Shown here piece after piece: positions 56,596 through 64,000 of a stretch of 64,000 nucleotides of DNA; within the stretch, counting starts at the first letter, position 1; each line of letters begins with the position of its first letter. Where the stretch lies: positions 1 through 64,000 of the forward strand of contig JARLIY010000032.1 of NCBI GenBank assembly GCA_031291475.1. Reading direction: 5' to 3'. Made by a program: the position numbers and the translations under genes. Origin of the DNA: Xanthobacteraceae bacterium. Lineage in GTDB: Bacteria > Pseudomonadota > Alphaproteobacteria > Rhizobiales > Xanthobacteraceae. The notes beneath the pieces were generated by a model. The model was given only the letters and a program-made list of their open reading frames with translations, made no database searches and was not told where the DNA came from.

Positions 56596-57635
56596 TGTCC
56601 GGGGCCGTCCGCGGAAGGGTTCGCGCCGCCGAAATGCTACCGCGACTTTGGCCGCTTGTTGCGCTCGCGGCCGTAATTGTCGTGATCGCACTCGCTGCCT
56701 CGTTTGCTCCAGCCGTTCTGCAACGGCGAACGACGCAAGCATTGATCAACCTCATCGCCGTGGTCGGGCTTTACGTTTTCGTCGGAAACTCCGGCATCCT
56801 GTCCTTCGGCAATGTCGCCTTCATGGCGGTCGGCGCCTATGTTTCGGCGTTGTTGACCATGAAGCCGGCGGCAAAGTCGGTCTTCCTGCCCGACCTGCCC
56901 GCGATCATCGCCCACGCCGAATGGCCGACCTTACCCGGCGCGCTCGCTGGCGGCGTCGCGGCGGCGCTTGTCGCTCTTGTGGTCGGCTGGCCGCTGATGC
57001 GGCTCTCCGGTGTCTCGGCGAGCATCGCGACCTTCGCAATCCTCGTCGTCGCCTATGTCGTTTTCGGCAATTGGACGACCGTGACGGGCGGCCAGAACTC
57101 GCTGATGGGCCTACCGCCCTACGTTGATTTATGGACTGCGGTTGCCTGGGCAGTCGCCGCCATGGTGATCGCTTTTGCCTATCAGGAGACGCGCTCGGCT
57201 TTGCTCCTGCGAGCCTCCCGCGAGGATGAGGCTGCGGCGCAAGCCACCGGCGTCAATGTCGTCCTCCACCGTTTGATCGCCTTCGTCATTTCGGCTTTCC
57301 TCTCGGGCATTGCCGGCGTGCTGCTCGGCCATTTCCTCGGCATCGTGCGGGTGGAGAACTTCTATCTCGATCTCACCTTCCTGATCGTGGCGATGCTGAT
57401 CATCGGCGGCCGGGGCAGTCTGACCGGCGCTGTCGCCGGCGCCGTCGTCATCGCCGTGCTAACGGAACTGCTGCGTGAGATCGAGATCGGATTTCAAGTC
57501 GGCAAAACAACTATCGCCGCGCCGGCGGGCGTGGGCGACGTTATTCTCGCGCTCATTATGTTGCTCATTATTCTGTTCCGCCCGCAAGGAATTGCCGGAG
57601 GACGCGAGCTCACATGGCCGTTCGGCCGAACCTAA
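56595..57635 (+). CDS. livM: Branched-chain amino acid-type ABC permease (LivM)
   Basis: A 346-residue permease with nine or ten helices. LivM hallmarks: NLIAVVGLYVFVGNSGILSF, GNVAFMAVGAYVSALL, and LLLRASREDEAAAQATGVNV. The start at 56595 lies in a TGATG overlap with livH. The stop overlaps the stop codon of the convergent MBL gene by a few bases, so the two transcripts run into each other. Confidence 0.92.
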   Translation: MSGAVRGRVRAAEMLPRLWPLVALAAVIVVIALAASFAPAVLQRRTTQALINLIAVVGLYVFVGNSGILSFGNVAFMAVGAYVSALLTMKPAAKSVFLPDLPAIIAHAEWPTLPGALAGGVAAALVALVVGWPLMRLSGVSASIATFAILVVAYVVFGNWTTVTGGQNSLMGLPPYVDLWTAVAWAVAAMVIAFAYQETRSALLLRASREDEAAAQATGVNVVLHRLIAFVISAFLSGIAGVLLGHFLGIVRVENFYLDLTFLIVAMLIIGGRGSLTGAVAGAVVIAVLTELLREIEIGFQVGKTTIAAPAGVGDVILALIMLLIILFRPQGIAGGRELTWPFGRT

Positions 57636-58534
57636 CTAAGCGTTGAATAATATTTGATGGCGAAATCGATCCATTCCGGCGCCGACCAGTCGGGATGCTC
57701 GGCGCGGATTTGCGGTGCCAACGCAGCGACGATCGCGTCGGCGTCCTTGCCGGATTTCCGCTCGGCGGCCACGCGTTTGCCGAGATCCACCAAGTAGTCA
57801 CGTACGGCGACAAGTATCTCTACACCGCCAATATCGCCATGGCCGGGCACCACGATGGCCGGCTTCCAGTCCGCAAGTTCGGAGAGGATGGATGCCCAGC
57901 GCGCGCCGTCGATATGCGCGTCATCCGGCGGAAACCACGGAAAGATCGGAAAGATGCGCTCTTCGGCGAGATCGCCCGTGAACAGGATGCGCTCCTGCGG
58001 CAGCCAGACAACTTGGTCACCCGCGGTATGAGCGAGACCCCAAGTCCGCAGCTCCACTGTACGGCCGCCTAGATCGATTGAGGTCGAAGCACTGTCATAG
58101 ACCTGGTCTGGTTGCACGAGTTGCGTGCCCTCCAGCGCCGCTGCAACGTGCGGGCCGAAGGTCTTGAACATGCTGAGATAACCTTCGCCCTTTGCCTGCA
58201 GTTCGTTCCGTTGCGATCGGTTGTAGTGAATCTTCGCCGCGCCTTTGAAAGCCTGAGCGCCAAAGCCGTGCTCCGGATGGAAATGCGTGAGCGTCAACAC
58301 CAATGGCCGCTGGCCCGCAGTCCGCTGGGCGGCCTCGAGGACCTTTTTGCCGTTGGCGGGCCCCATGCCGGTGTCGACAACAAGGGCCGTATGAGTGCCG
58401 AGAATAATCCCGATGTTCGGCACGAGCGGGACGCGGCGGTCGCAAATGACGAAAACGCCGGCAGCGATTTCCTTGATAGCGCTGGGGTCAACAACAGGTG
58501 CCGGCGGTCCGGCAATCGACGCAGTATCGCTCAT
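57632..58534 (-). CDS. MBL-fold hydrolase (QuiP-like)
   Basis: A 300-residue metallo-beta-lactamase-fold protein: THFHPEHGFGAQ (HxHxEH), GLAHTAGDQVVWLPQERILF, FTGDLAEERI and VPGHGDIGG are visible. Glu for Asp in HxHxDH marks the group of quinoprotein relay-system-related hydrolases. No signal peptide; GGGGAAG precedes the ATG at 58534. It is convergent with the transporter operon, so not part of it. Confidence 0.85.
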   Translation of the reverse strand: MSDTASIAGPPAPVVDPSAIKEIAAGVFVICDRRVPLVPNIGIILGTHTALVVDTGMGPANGKKVLEAAQRTAGQRPLVLTLTHFHPEHGFGAQAFKGAAKIHYNRSQRNELQAKGEGYLSMFKTFGPHVAAALEGTQLVQPDQVYDSASTSIDLGGRTVELRTWGLAHTAGDQVVWLPQERILFTGDLAEERIFPIFPWFPPDDAHIDGARWASILSELADWKPAIVVPGHGDIGGVEILVAVRDYLVDLGKRVAAERKSGKDADAIVAALAPQIRAEHPDWSAPEWIDFAIKYYSTLS

Positions 58535-58637
58535 TGACGACGCTTCCCCATTATCCCATTTCGCCGCCAATGCGGCAGCGCAATTGGACATTTTAAGCTT
58601 AAAACGTCAAGATGAGGGCCGCGCGGGAAGGCGCCCC

Positions 58638-59246
58638 ATGAGCGATGATGCACCGATAAGCGACGCACTCATCGCGCTTCATTTCCAGAACGACATCTGC
58701 CATCCCGAGGGGCGCATTCCATTTTCCCTGGACCGAAGTGCAGACGGCGCGGCGCGCTTCCTCCACGCCAGCAAGCGCGCGCTGGCGGCGGCACGTCGCG
58801 CCGGCTGGACGATTGCCCATATGCACATCGCATTCGCCGAGGACTATTCCGACCTTTTGCGCAACTGTCGTCTGTTCCTGAAGACCGAAACGCTCGGCGC
58901 GCTGAAGCGCGGCTCGTGGGGAGCGGCACCATACAAGGGCTTCGAGCCCGGCAATGGAGAGATTTTTGTCACCGGCAACGGCAACAGTGCCTTCCGGCGC
59001 ACCGATCTCGAGCCTCTGCTGCGCGCGCGCGCGATCGACCGGTTGAACGTCTTGGGGCTTGCGACCCAGTTCTCGGTCGAGCACACCGTGCGCGACGCGG
59101 CGGATATGGGGTATCTCGTCAGGGTATTCGCGGATTGCTGCACCTCTGGCGATTTGGAGGCCCATCGTGCGTCGCTGCGTACGCTAGGCATGCTGGCGGA
59201 CGTCGTGAGCAGCGAAACCGCATTGCACGAAAACTCGAAGACCTGA
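58638..59246 (+). CDS. Isochorismatase-fold protein lacking the catalytic triad
   Basis: A 202-residue protein of the cysteine-hydrolase (isochorismatase/nicotinamidase) fold. The family landmarks align: ALIALHFQNDICHPEG (normally ...DxQNDF), NSAFRRTDLEPLL (normally KxxxSAFxxTxL), and VLGLATQFSVEHTVRDAADM (normally GxxTxxCVxxTxxDA). At the three catalytic positions it has His for Asp, Gly for Lys and Ser for Cys. It is thus probably not a hydrolase but may bind a ligand or act as a partner. Divergent from the MBL gene. Confidence 0.8.
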   Translation: MSDDAPISDALIALHFQNDICHPEGRIPFSLDRSADGAARFLHASKRALAAARRAGWTIAHMHIAFAEDYSDLLRNCRLFLKTETLGALKRGSWGAAPYKGFEPGNGEIFVTGNGNSAFRRTDLEPLLRARAIDRLNVLGLATQFSVEHTVRDAADMGYLVRVFADCCTSGDLEAHRASLRTLGMLADVVSSETALHENSKT

Positions 59247-59288
59247 CGGAAGATGTCGCTGTCGCATATTTGGGTTAGCAAAACGCCC

Positions 59289-61064
59289 TCAACCCATCGG
59301 AAGTCCGGCGGCGCGAAGAGCTTCCCTATCGGCCTCGACCTGTGCCGTGTCGCGGCGAATGAACTGGGTCTTAAGCCACCCGCCGATCGTGAAATTCGGA
59401 CGCGCCGCCATTAGCAGCTCGACCGTTCGCCGTGCCTCATCGGCTTGGCCGATTTGCTGATAGATGATGACAAGGTCGGTCAGGCCAAATCCGGGATTGC
59501 GGGCGTGATAGGCCTTGAAGGTGGCAATCGCTTGTTCGGTTCGTCCCGCCAAGCGATAGGCGTTGCCGAGCGTGCCGAGATAGGACGGAGGATAATGCGG
59601 GCTCAGGGCAATCGCTTTCTCGCTCTGCAACACCCCCTCTTCTGGATATCCAGACGGCACGAAGACGAAGCTGGCAAGGTCCGCCGCCAGCGCTGACCCG
59701 GGCGCCAGTTGAATGGCCTTCCGGGCATCGGTCACGGCTTCATCGTAGCGTCTTTGCATCAACAGAATAAGACTTGACGCGGTATGGGCCTCGGCATTGT
59801 CGGGATCGATTTCGAGCGCCTTGGCTGAATAGGCCCGCGCCTTGTCCATTGCCGTTTCGTGGTCGTCCCACCAGCCGAAGCGAGCATCCAAGCAATGGAT
59901 GAAGCCCAGCATAGCATTGAGCGCCGCCGAGGCTGGGTCAAGCGCCAGTGCCTTTTCCCAATAAATTCGCGCAGCGCCCATTTTTTCTTTGCTGACGGCT
60001 TGGTGGAAATGAGACATCCCCTGAACCCAGTAGGTCCAGGCCTCGACATTGTTTGTTGTCGTATAGTGCAGCCGCGCCTGTTCGCCCTCGATCAGCTTGA
60101 CTTGCATCTCCGTGGCTAGGACGAGGGTGATTTCATCCTGAATGGCGAAAATCTCGTCCATCGTACGGTCGTAACGTTCCGCCCAGAGGTGCGCGCCATC
60201 CTTCGCGTCGATCAATTGCGCCGTGATCCGAATGCGGTTGCCGCTCTTGCGAACGCTGCCCTCTAGAACGTATCGCACACCAAGTTGCTTCGCTGCTTCG
60301 CGGATATCGACCGCGCGGCCTTTGTAAACGAAACTGGAATTGCGGGCGATGACTCGCAGTCCAGCCAGCTTCGACAGGGTGGTTATGATGTCCTCGACTA
60401 ACCCGTCGCAGAAATAATCCTGCTCGGAGTCGCCGCTCATGTTCTGAAACGGCAGCACCGCAATTGATGGCTTGTCCGGTGATGCGAATGCCGCCAGCGT
60501 GGGAGTAGACGCAGCCGCGGGTTCTTCTCGTGCTTCTTTTAGCGCGACGCGGTAAGCCCGCACTGGCCGGGTGATGTTCTTGAGATTCTGATCGCCGAGA
60601 TCGGCGAACAAGGCCTCCACCCGGCCGCTCACCTGTTGATGAACGACATCCGAAATGCAGATGCCGCCAGGCTCCGAAATGCTCTCAAGGCGCGCCGCTA
60701 CATTGACTCCATCGCCAAAGATATCGTCGCCATCAACGATAATGTCGCCTACATTGATACCGATGCGGAACTCGATCTTCCTCCCCGGCGGCGTATCGGC
60801 ATTTCGTTCCGGCATCGCGCGCTGAATGTCGATGGCGCAACGAACCGCGTCGACTGTACTTGCGAACTCTACCAATGCACCATCGCCAGTAGTCTTGAAA
60901 ATGCGGCCGCGATACTCCGCGATCTTTGGATCGATGAGGGATTTGCGCAGGGATTTGAGTGCAGCGAGGGTGCCCTCCTCATCGCTGCCCATCAAGCGAC
61001 TATAGCCTACGACGTCAGTCGCGAGGATTGCGGCAAGCCGTCGTTCGGCACGCGCTTCGGCCAT
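59289..61064 (-). CDS. Class III adenylate/guanylate cyclase with TolB-like and TPR domains
   Basis: A 591-residue protein. Residues 1-160: cyclase domain with both metal Asp (ILATDVVGYSRLMG; KTTGDGALVEFAS) and the FGDGVNVAARLES segment. Residues about 200-310: TolB-like domain (KPSIAVLPFQNMSGDSEQDY). Residues 330-590: TPR repeats (WEKALALDPASAALNAMLG, AKALEIDPDNAEAHTASSLI). This architecture is abundant in Rhizobiales. It likely makes cyclic AMP under control of protein contacts. It is paralogous to the broken gene next to it. Confidence 0.92.
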   Translation of the reverse strand: MAEARAERRLAAILATDVVGYSRLMGSDEEGTLAALKSLRKSLIDPKIAEYRGRIFKTTGDGALVEFASTVDAVRCAIDIQRAMPERNADTPPGRKIEFRIGINVGDIIVDGDDIFGDGVNVAARLESISEPGGICISDVVHQQVSGRVEALFADLGDQNLKNITRPVRAYRVALKEAREEPAAASTPTLAAFASPDKPSIAVLPFQNMSGDSEQDYFCDGLVEDIITTLSKLAGLRVIARNSSFVYKGRAVDIREAAKQLGVRYVLEGSVRKSGNRIRITAQLIDAKDGAHLWAERYDRTMDEIFAIQDEITLVLATEMQVKLIEGEQARLHYTTTNNVEAWTYWVQGMSHFHQAVSKEKMGAARIYWEKALALDPASAALNAMLGFIHCLDARFGWWDDHETAMDKARAYSAKALEIDPDNAEAHTASSLILLMQRRYDEAVTDARKAIQLAPGSALAADLASFVFVPSGYPEEGVLQSEKAIALSPHYPPSYLGTLGNAYRLAGRTEQAIATFKAYHARNPGFGLTDLVIIYQQIGQADEARRTVELLMAARPNFTIGGWLKTQFIRRDTAQVEADREALRAAGLPMG

Positions 61065-61309
61065 TGAATGTCCCAAACCGATTGTGATTGCGGCCCAAGT
61101 TTATGGTCGAGGGTGGGGCTTTTTGCAATGCGGCAGTCGATGGTGGCGAAGCGCGCTCGGGGTCATCCGCGTCATTTCGAGCGCAAGCCCACGCTTCCGC
61201 TTTGCTCTCGATCTCAGACATTTTGCTGTCTCGCAGCAAACGACGTTCAGGACCACAAGCGATCATCCAGCACAATATTCCAAAATGCAGAAGCCACAGG
61301 ACTGAGCGG

Positions 61310-62467
61310 TTACTCTGCTAGGCCCGTCTTGCGCAGGCCATCAGTTAGCTTATCGGCATCGGCGGAGTTTTTAAACGGCAGTCGAGCAAAATGATCCGCG
61401 TAAGAGTATCGAGGATTGATCTCCTTAAGCTCGTGCCACACCTGCCGAGCCTCCTCGTGGCGACCCAAATGGCCTAACGCTGACGCGAGCAAAGCGCGAG
61501 ACAAGTCCGTGGTCGGATTGACCGTGATGCGATCCTTGAAATAAGTCGCCGCGGTCTCATATTCGCCAGCCACGAAATAAGCAGTGCCGAGGAAGTGCAA
61601 GTATTGACCCTGTACAGGGCCCGGGTCGAGACGCATCCCCCGTTCGATGTAGGGGATCGCCTTGGTCGGCTCTCCCGTATAAATGTGCACATTTCCCCTT
61701 GTTAGGAGCGCGAGGGCGTAGTTGGGGTTGAGCGCCAAGGCCTTGTCGGACTCATTGGCCCATCGCGCATAATCCTTTTTCCAGGTGGCAACCACGGCGG
61801 CGACGAAACGGGCGAAAGCATCCTTGTCATCCTTGGCGATCGCCTCGTCGGCCAAGCGTTGAGCCCGATCGAGTGACTTCTCCGGCGCATCGCTCCAATG
61901 GTTCTGATAATCGAACGCGTAACCCATGCCCAGGCCCGCGTAGGCGCTGGCATAGTTCGGGTCAAGTTCTATAGCGCGCCCGAAACAGGACATAAATTGC
62001 TCGAAGATATCGCGATCTCTCTTGGACCCGAACATCAGCTCACGACCCCTTAGGAAGAGGTCATGGGCTTCCACGTTCCTGGTGCCGCCAGCAACGAGCA
62101 GCGCTTTTTCGCCCTCGCTCAACTTGATCTTAAGCGCAGAAATGATCTCCTGCGTCAGTTCGTCCTGTACAGCAAAGATGTCGGTGAGGTCGCGATCGAA
62201 GCGGTCGGCCCAGATATGCGTGCCGCTCTCTGCGTCGATGAGCTGGCCCGTGACTCGGACCCGATTACCCGCCTTGCGCACGCTGCCTTCCAGCACGTAG
62301 CGCACGCCGAGTTCGCTGCCGACCCGCTTCACGTCGACCGGCTTGCCCTTGTAGGTGAAGCTCGAATTGCGGGCGATGACGTTCAGCTCCGACAGCTTCG
62401 AAAGATCGGTGATGATGTCCTCGCTGATACCGTCTGAAAAATACTCCTGCTCGGGGTCACCGCTCAT
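61310..62467 (-). pseudogene. TolB-like/TPR part of a frameshifted cyclase gene
   Basis: The 385-residue frame begins MSGDPEQEYFSDGISEDIIT, in the middle of the TolB-like domain, and continues with TPR repeats (NPNYALALLTRGNVHIYTGE). It directly follows the cyclase part at 62464-63075 and matches the gene at 59289 over the entire length. Its ATG overlaps the stop of the cyclase part (ATGA), so it could still be made by re-initiation. See the cyclase part for the lesion. Confidence 0.8.
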
Positions 62468-63075
62468 ATTGGTGAAGCGAGGACTGCGATGGAAGGCTTG
62501 TCAGGCGGCCCCGGCGGCGGCGCTCGGGACTCGGACGCGACCTTCTGCGCTAAATCCAATCGGTAGACGCGCAGGGGCCTGGCGATATTCTTGAGGCTCT
62601 GCTCGCCGGCATCGACGAAGTTGCCCGCGACCTTGCCTTGCACCTGCCGCCAGGCGTCCTCGGAAATCGAGATACCGCCAGGCTCGGCGATGCTTTCGAT
62701 CCGCGCCGCGATGTTGACGCCGTCGCCAAGGATGTCATCACCCTCGATGATGATATCGCCAACGTTGATCCCGATCCGGAACCGGATCGGATCGGTTTCG
62801 GAGCCACCGGCATCGTGCTCCCGAAGCTCCCTCTGGATTTCGATGGCGCATGTTACGGCGTCTACGGCGCTCGCGAATTCCACCAGGGCACCGTCGCCCA
62901 TGAGCTTGACGATACGACCCGAATGGGCGGCAATCGCCGGGTCGATCAACTCACGCCTTAAGGCATTCAGGCGCGAGAGAGTACCCGCCTCATCGAGGCC
63001 CATAAGGCGCGAGTAACCGACCACGTCGGCCGATAGGATCGCCGCAAGCCTCCTTTGTAGGCGCTCCTCAGCCAT
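62464..63075 (-). pseudogene. Cyclase part of a frameshifted cyclase-TolB-TPR gene
   Basis: The 203-residue frame has a complete class III cyclase domain (ILSADVVGYSRLMGLDEAG, KLMGDGALVEFAS, LGDGVNIAARIES) and runs into the TolB-like domain at KPSIAVL, where it goes out of frame (ASPI, stop). The paralogue at 59289 reads KPSIAVLPFQNMSG there. A one-base deletion near 62470-62482 explains both frames. GGGGAGCGG precedes the ATG. A sequencing error remains possible. Confidence 0.8.
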
Positions 63076-63447
63076 GCAGACCGCTCCCCGGGTAATCCGA
63101 CGGCCGCGACATTATGGTTCACCGGGCACGGTGTTTATCGAGGCTGCCATGTCCGCGTTGGGGTCAGGAGCGTCGTTTGCCCGATGTCCGCGTCACGTGC
63201 GCTTTTCCCGATAACGGACATTCGCCGGCGTGATCGGGATGTCCGTTAAGGGCCATAAAAAGACTGATGCACCTCAGCAAACTATATCGCTATTCGATCA
63301 GCGACGGTAAATGGTGTCGCCCATATTGTCGCCACGGAACTCGGCGCGATTGAACAGCGCCGATGCTCCCCCGAGGATTGATCCGGAATAACATTGCGCG
63401 CTATCGTTGCCGAGCTTTGACTGCAGGAAGCCGACGGAGGACCGCAA
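63076..63447. repeat. Intergenic region with a dispersed repeat copy
   Basis: At about 63150-63270 there is a copy of the dispersed repeat (ATGTCCGCG, ACGTGCGCTTTTCCC, AACGGACATTCGC, GGGCCATAAAAAGACTGATG). No gene found. Confidence 0.55.
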
Positions 63448-63936
63448 GTGGGCATCTTTCGTAGAAAAGTGCCAATTCATCTCATTCGGATTGATCCGGC
63501 CAACATTGCAAGTAAGGACTGGGTTATCCTGCTAGAAGCGGGCACGATCCTTGGTCCATCACCTGAAAAGCTTCGTGTTGCCCGCTCAACGGTGGAGAAG
63601 AAAATCATAAAAAAATATGATCTTTTACTCCGAGCCGAGCACTTTCTCGTTGTGGACGGATATGATCCGCGAATTCACACTGTATATTTTTGTCCTCAAC
63701 TCTATAAATATGACGCTGAAAAAAAGCTTGTACCTCTACAAGGCGAAGAAATCGGCAATTTGATAGCGCACTCTCTTGAAGGCGGAGTTAAGCAAAGGCG
63801 ACCGTGGTATGAACCGTCAGAGAAGTTGCCCGATGGGCCAATCATCAGCGCCGCAATGCAGGAGCAATTTGATACCGTCGTTGTAGAAATGCCTAGTGCG
63901 CGGAACGTGAGCGGATCCAAAGGCGCGCACAGCTAA
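63448..63936 (+). CDS. Hypothetical 162-aa protein, AT-richer than its surroundings
   Basis: It begins with GTG at 63448 behind GGAGG. The protein (MGIFRRKVPIHLIRIDPANI, STVEKKIIKKYDLLLRAEHF, and HTVYFCPQLYKYDAEKKLV) is Lys- and Ile-rich and its codons are visibly richer in A and T than those of the neighbours, suggesting recent transfer. No family recognised. It lies beside the window end, so its neighbours to the right are unknown. Confidence 0.6.
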   Translation: MGIFRRKVPIHLIRIDPANIASKDWVILLEAGTILGPSPEKLRVARSTVEKKIIKKYDLLLRAEHFLVVDGYDPRIHTVYFCPQLYKYDAEKKLVPLQGEEIGNLIAHSLEGGVKQRRPWYEPSEKLPDGPIISAAMQEQFDTVVVEMPSARNVSGSKGAHS

Positions 63937-64000
63937 ATAATACGTGATTGCACGGGCCAGCGCCTCACCAACTCAACGAAGTTCTCTTGTAACGCACGGC

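Overview
The window looks like the chromosome of a GC-rich alphaproteobacterium of the order Hyphomicrobiales, close to Bradyrhizobium and its relatives. I infer this from the housekeeping genes (thrS, yidD, an IscU-like scaffold, hisI, NAD kinase, tandem PilZ, DUF2336, a BTLCP-type cysteine peptidase), from several very short protein families that I recall mainly from these genomes, and from dispersed intergenic repeats of the kind whose spurious translation reads SALPPKADI. No database search was possible, so this placement is from memory of families.

Layout. Positions 1-170 are the cut-off left end of an IS110-family element. Positions 198-1671 hold a DUF1326/DUF2182 pair. Positions 2055-21068 are an integrated element of about 19 kb, bounded by a perfect 24-bp direct repeat. 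The right copy of the repeat is one arm and loop of the Rho-independent terminator of a host peptidase gene (21159-21791). The element has a leftward, tightly overlapping operon: PC4-like protein, HTH regulator, 63-aa protein, primase N-terminal piece, TOPRIM/ATPase primase-helicase, excisionase-like protein, tyrosine integrase. Upstream of this in the same direction are two large helical phage-type proteins (candidate DNA-ejection proteins) and small regulators. The right half is a mosaic: short hypotheticals, a serine recombinase, GlsB, a SAM methyltransferase, a DUF5681-type protein and an adenine-type DNA methylase. No capsid, portal, tail or large terminase gene was found, so it is a defective prophage, a phage satellite or an integrative element.

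Positions 21159-41157 are ordinary core genome: cysteine peptidase, crotonase, PilZ, PAS, rhomboid, CBS, patatin, thrS, yidD, Fe-S scaffold, hisI, CitE-like lyase, a copper block (DUF2946, barrel-like protein, CopC, CopD), MaoC, DUF2336, NAD kinase, CutA, TPR and MBL proteins.

Positions 41272-52827 are accessory DNA: tiny secreted proteins, a periplasmic poly-histidine peptide, decayed copies of a PPPW small-protein family, one of them fused to a RecD2-helicase fragment, a bicupin, an MpaB-type oxygenase, a hydrolase-cyclase fusion and many intergenic repeats.

Positions 53036-59246 are a five-gene branched-chain-amino-acid-type ABC transporter with a convergent MBL hydrolase and an isochorismatase-fold protein that lacks its catalytic residues. 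Positions 59289-63075 hold two paralogous class III cyclase-TolB-TPR genes, one intact and one split by an apparent single-base deletion. A gene that looks AT-richer than its surroundings closes the window.
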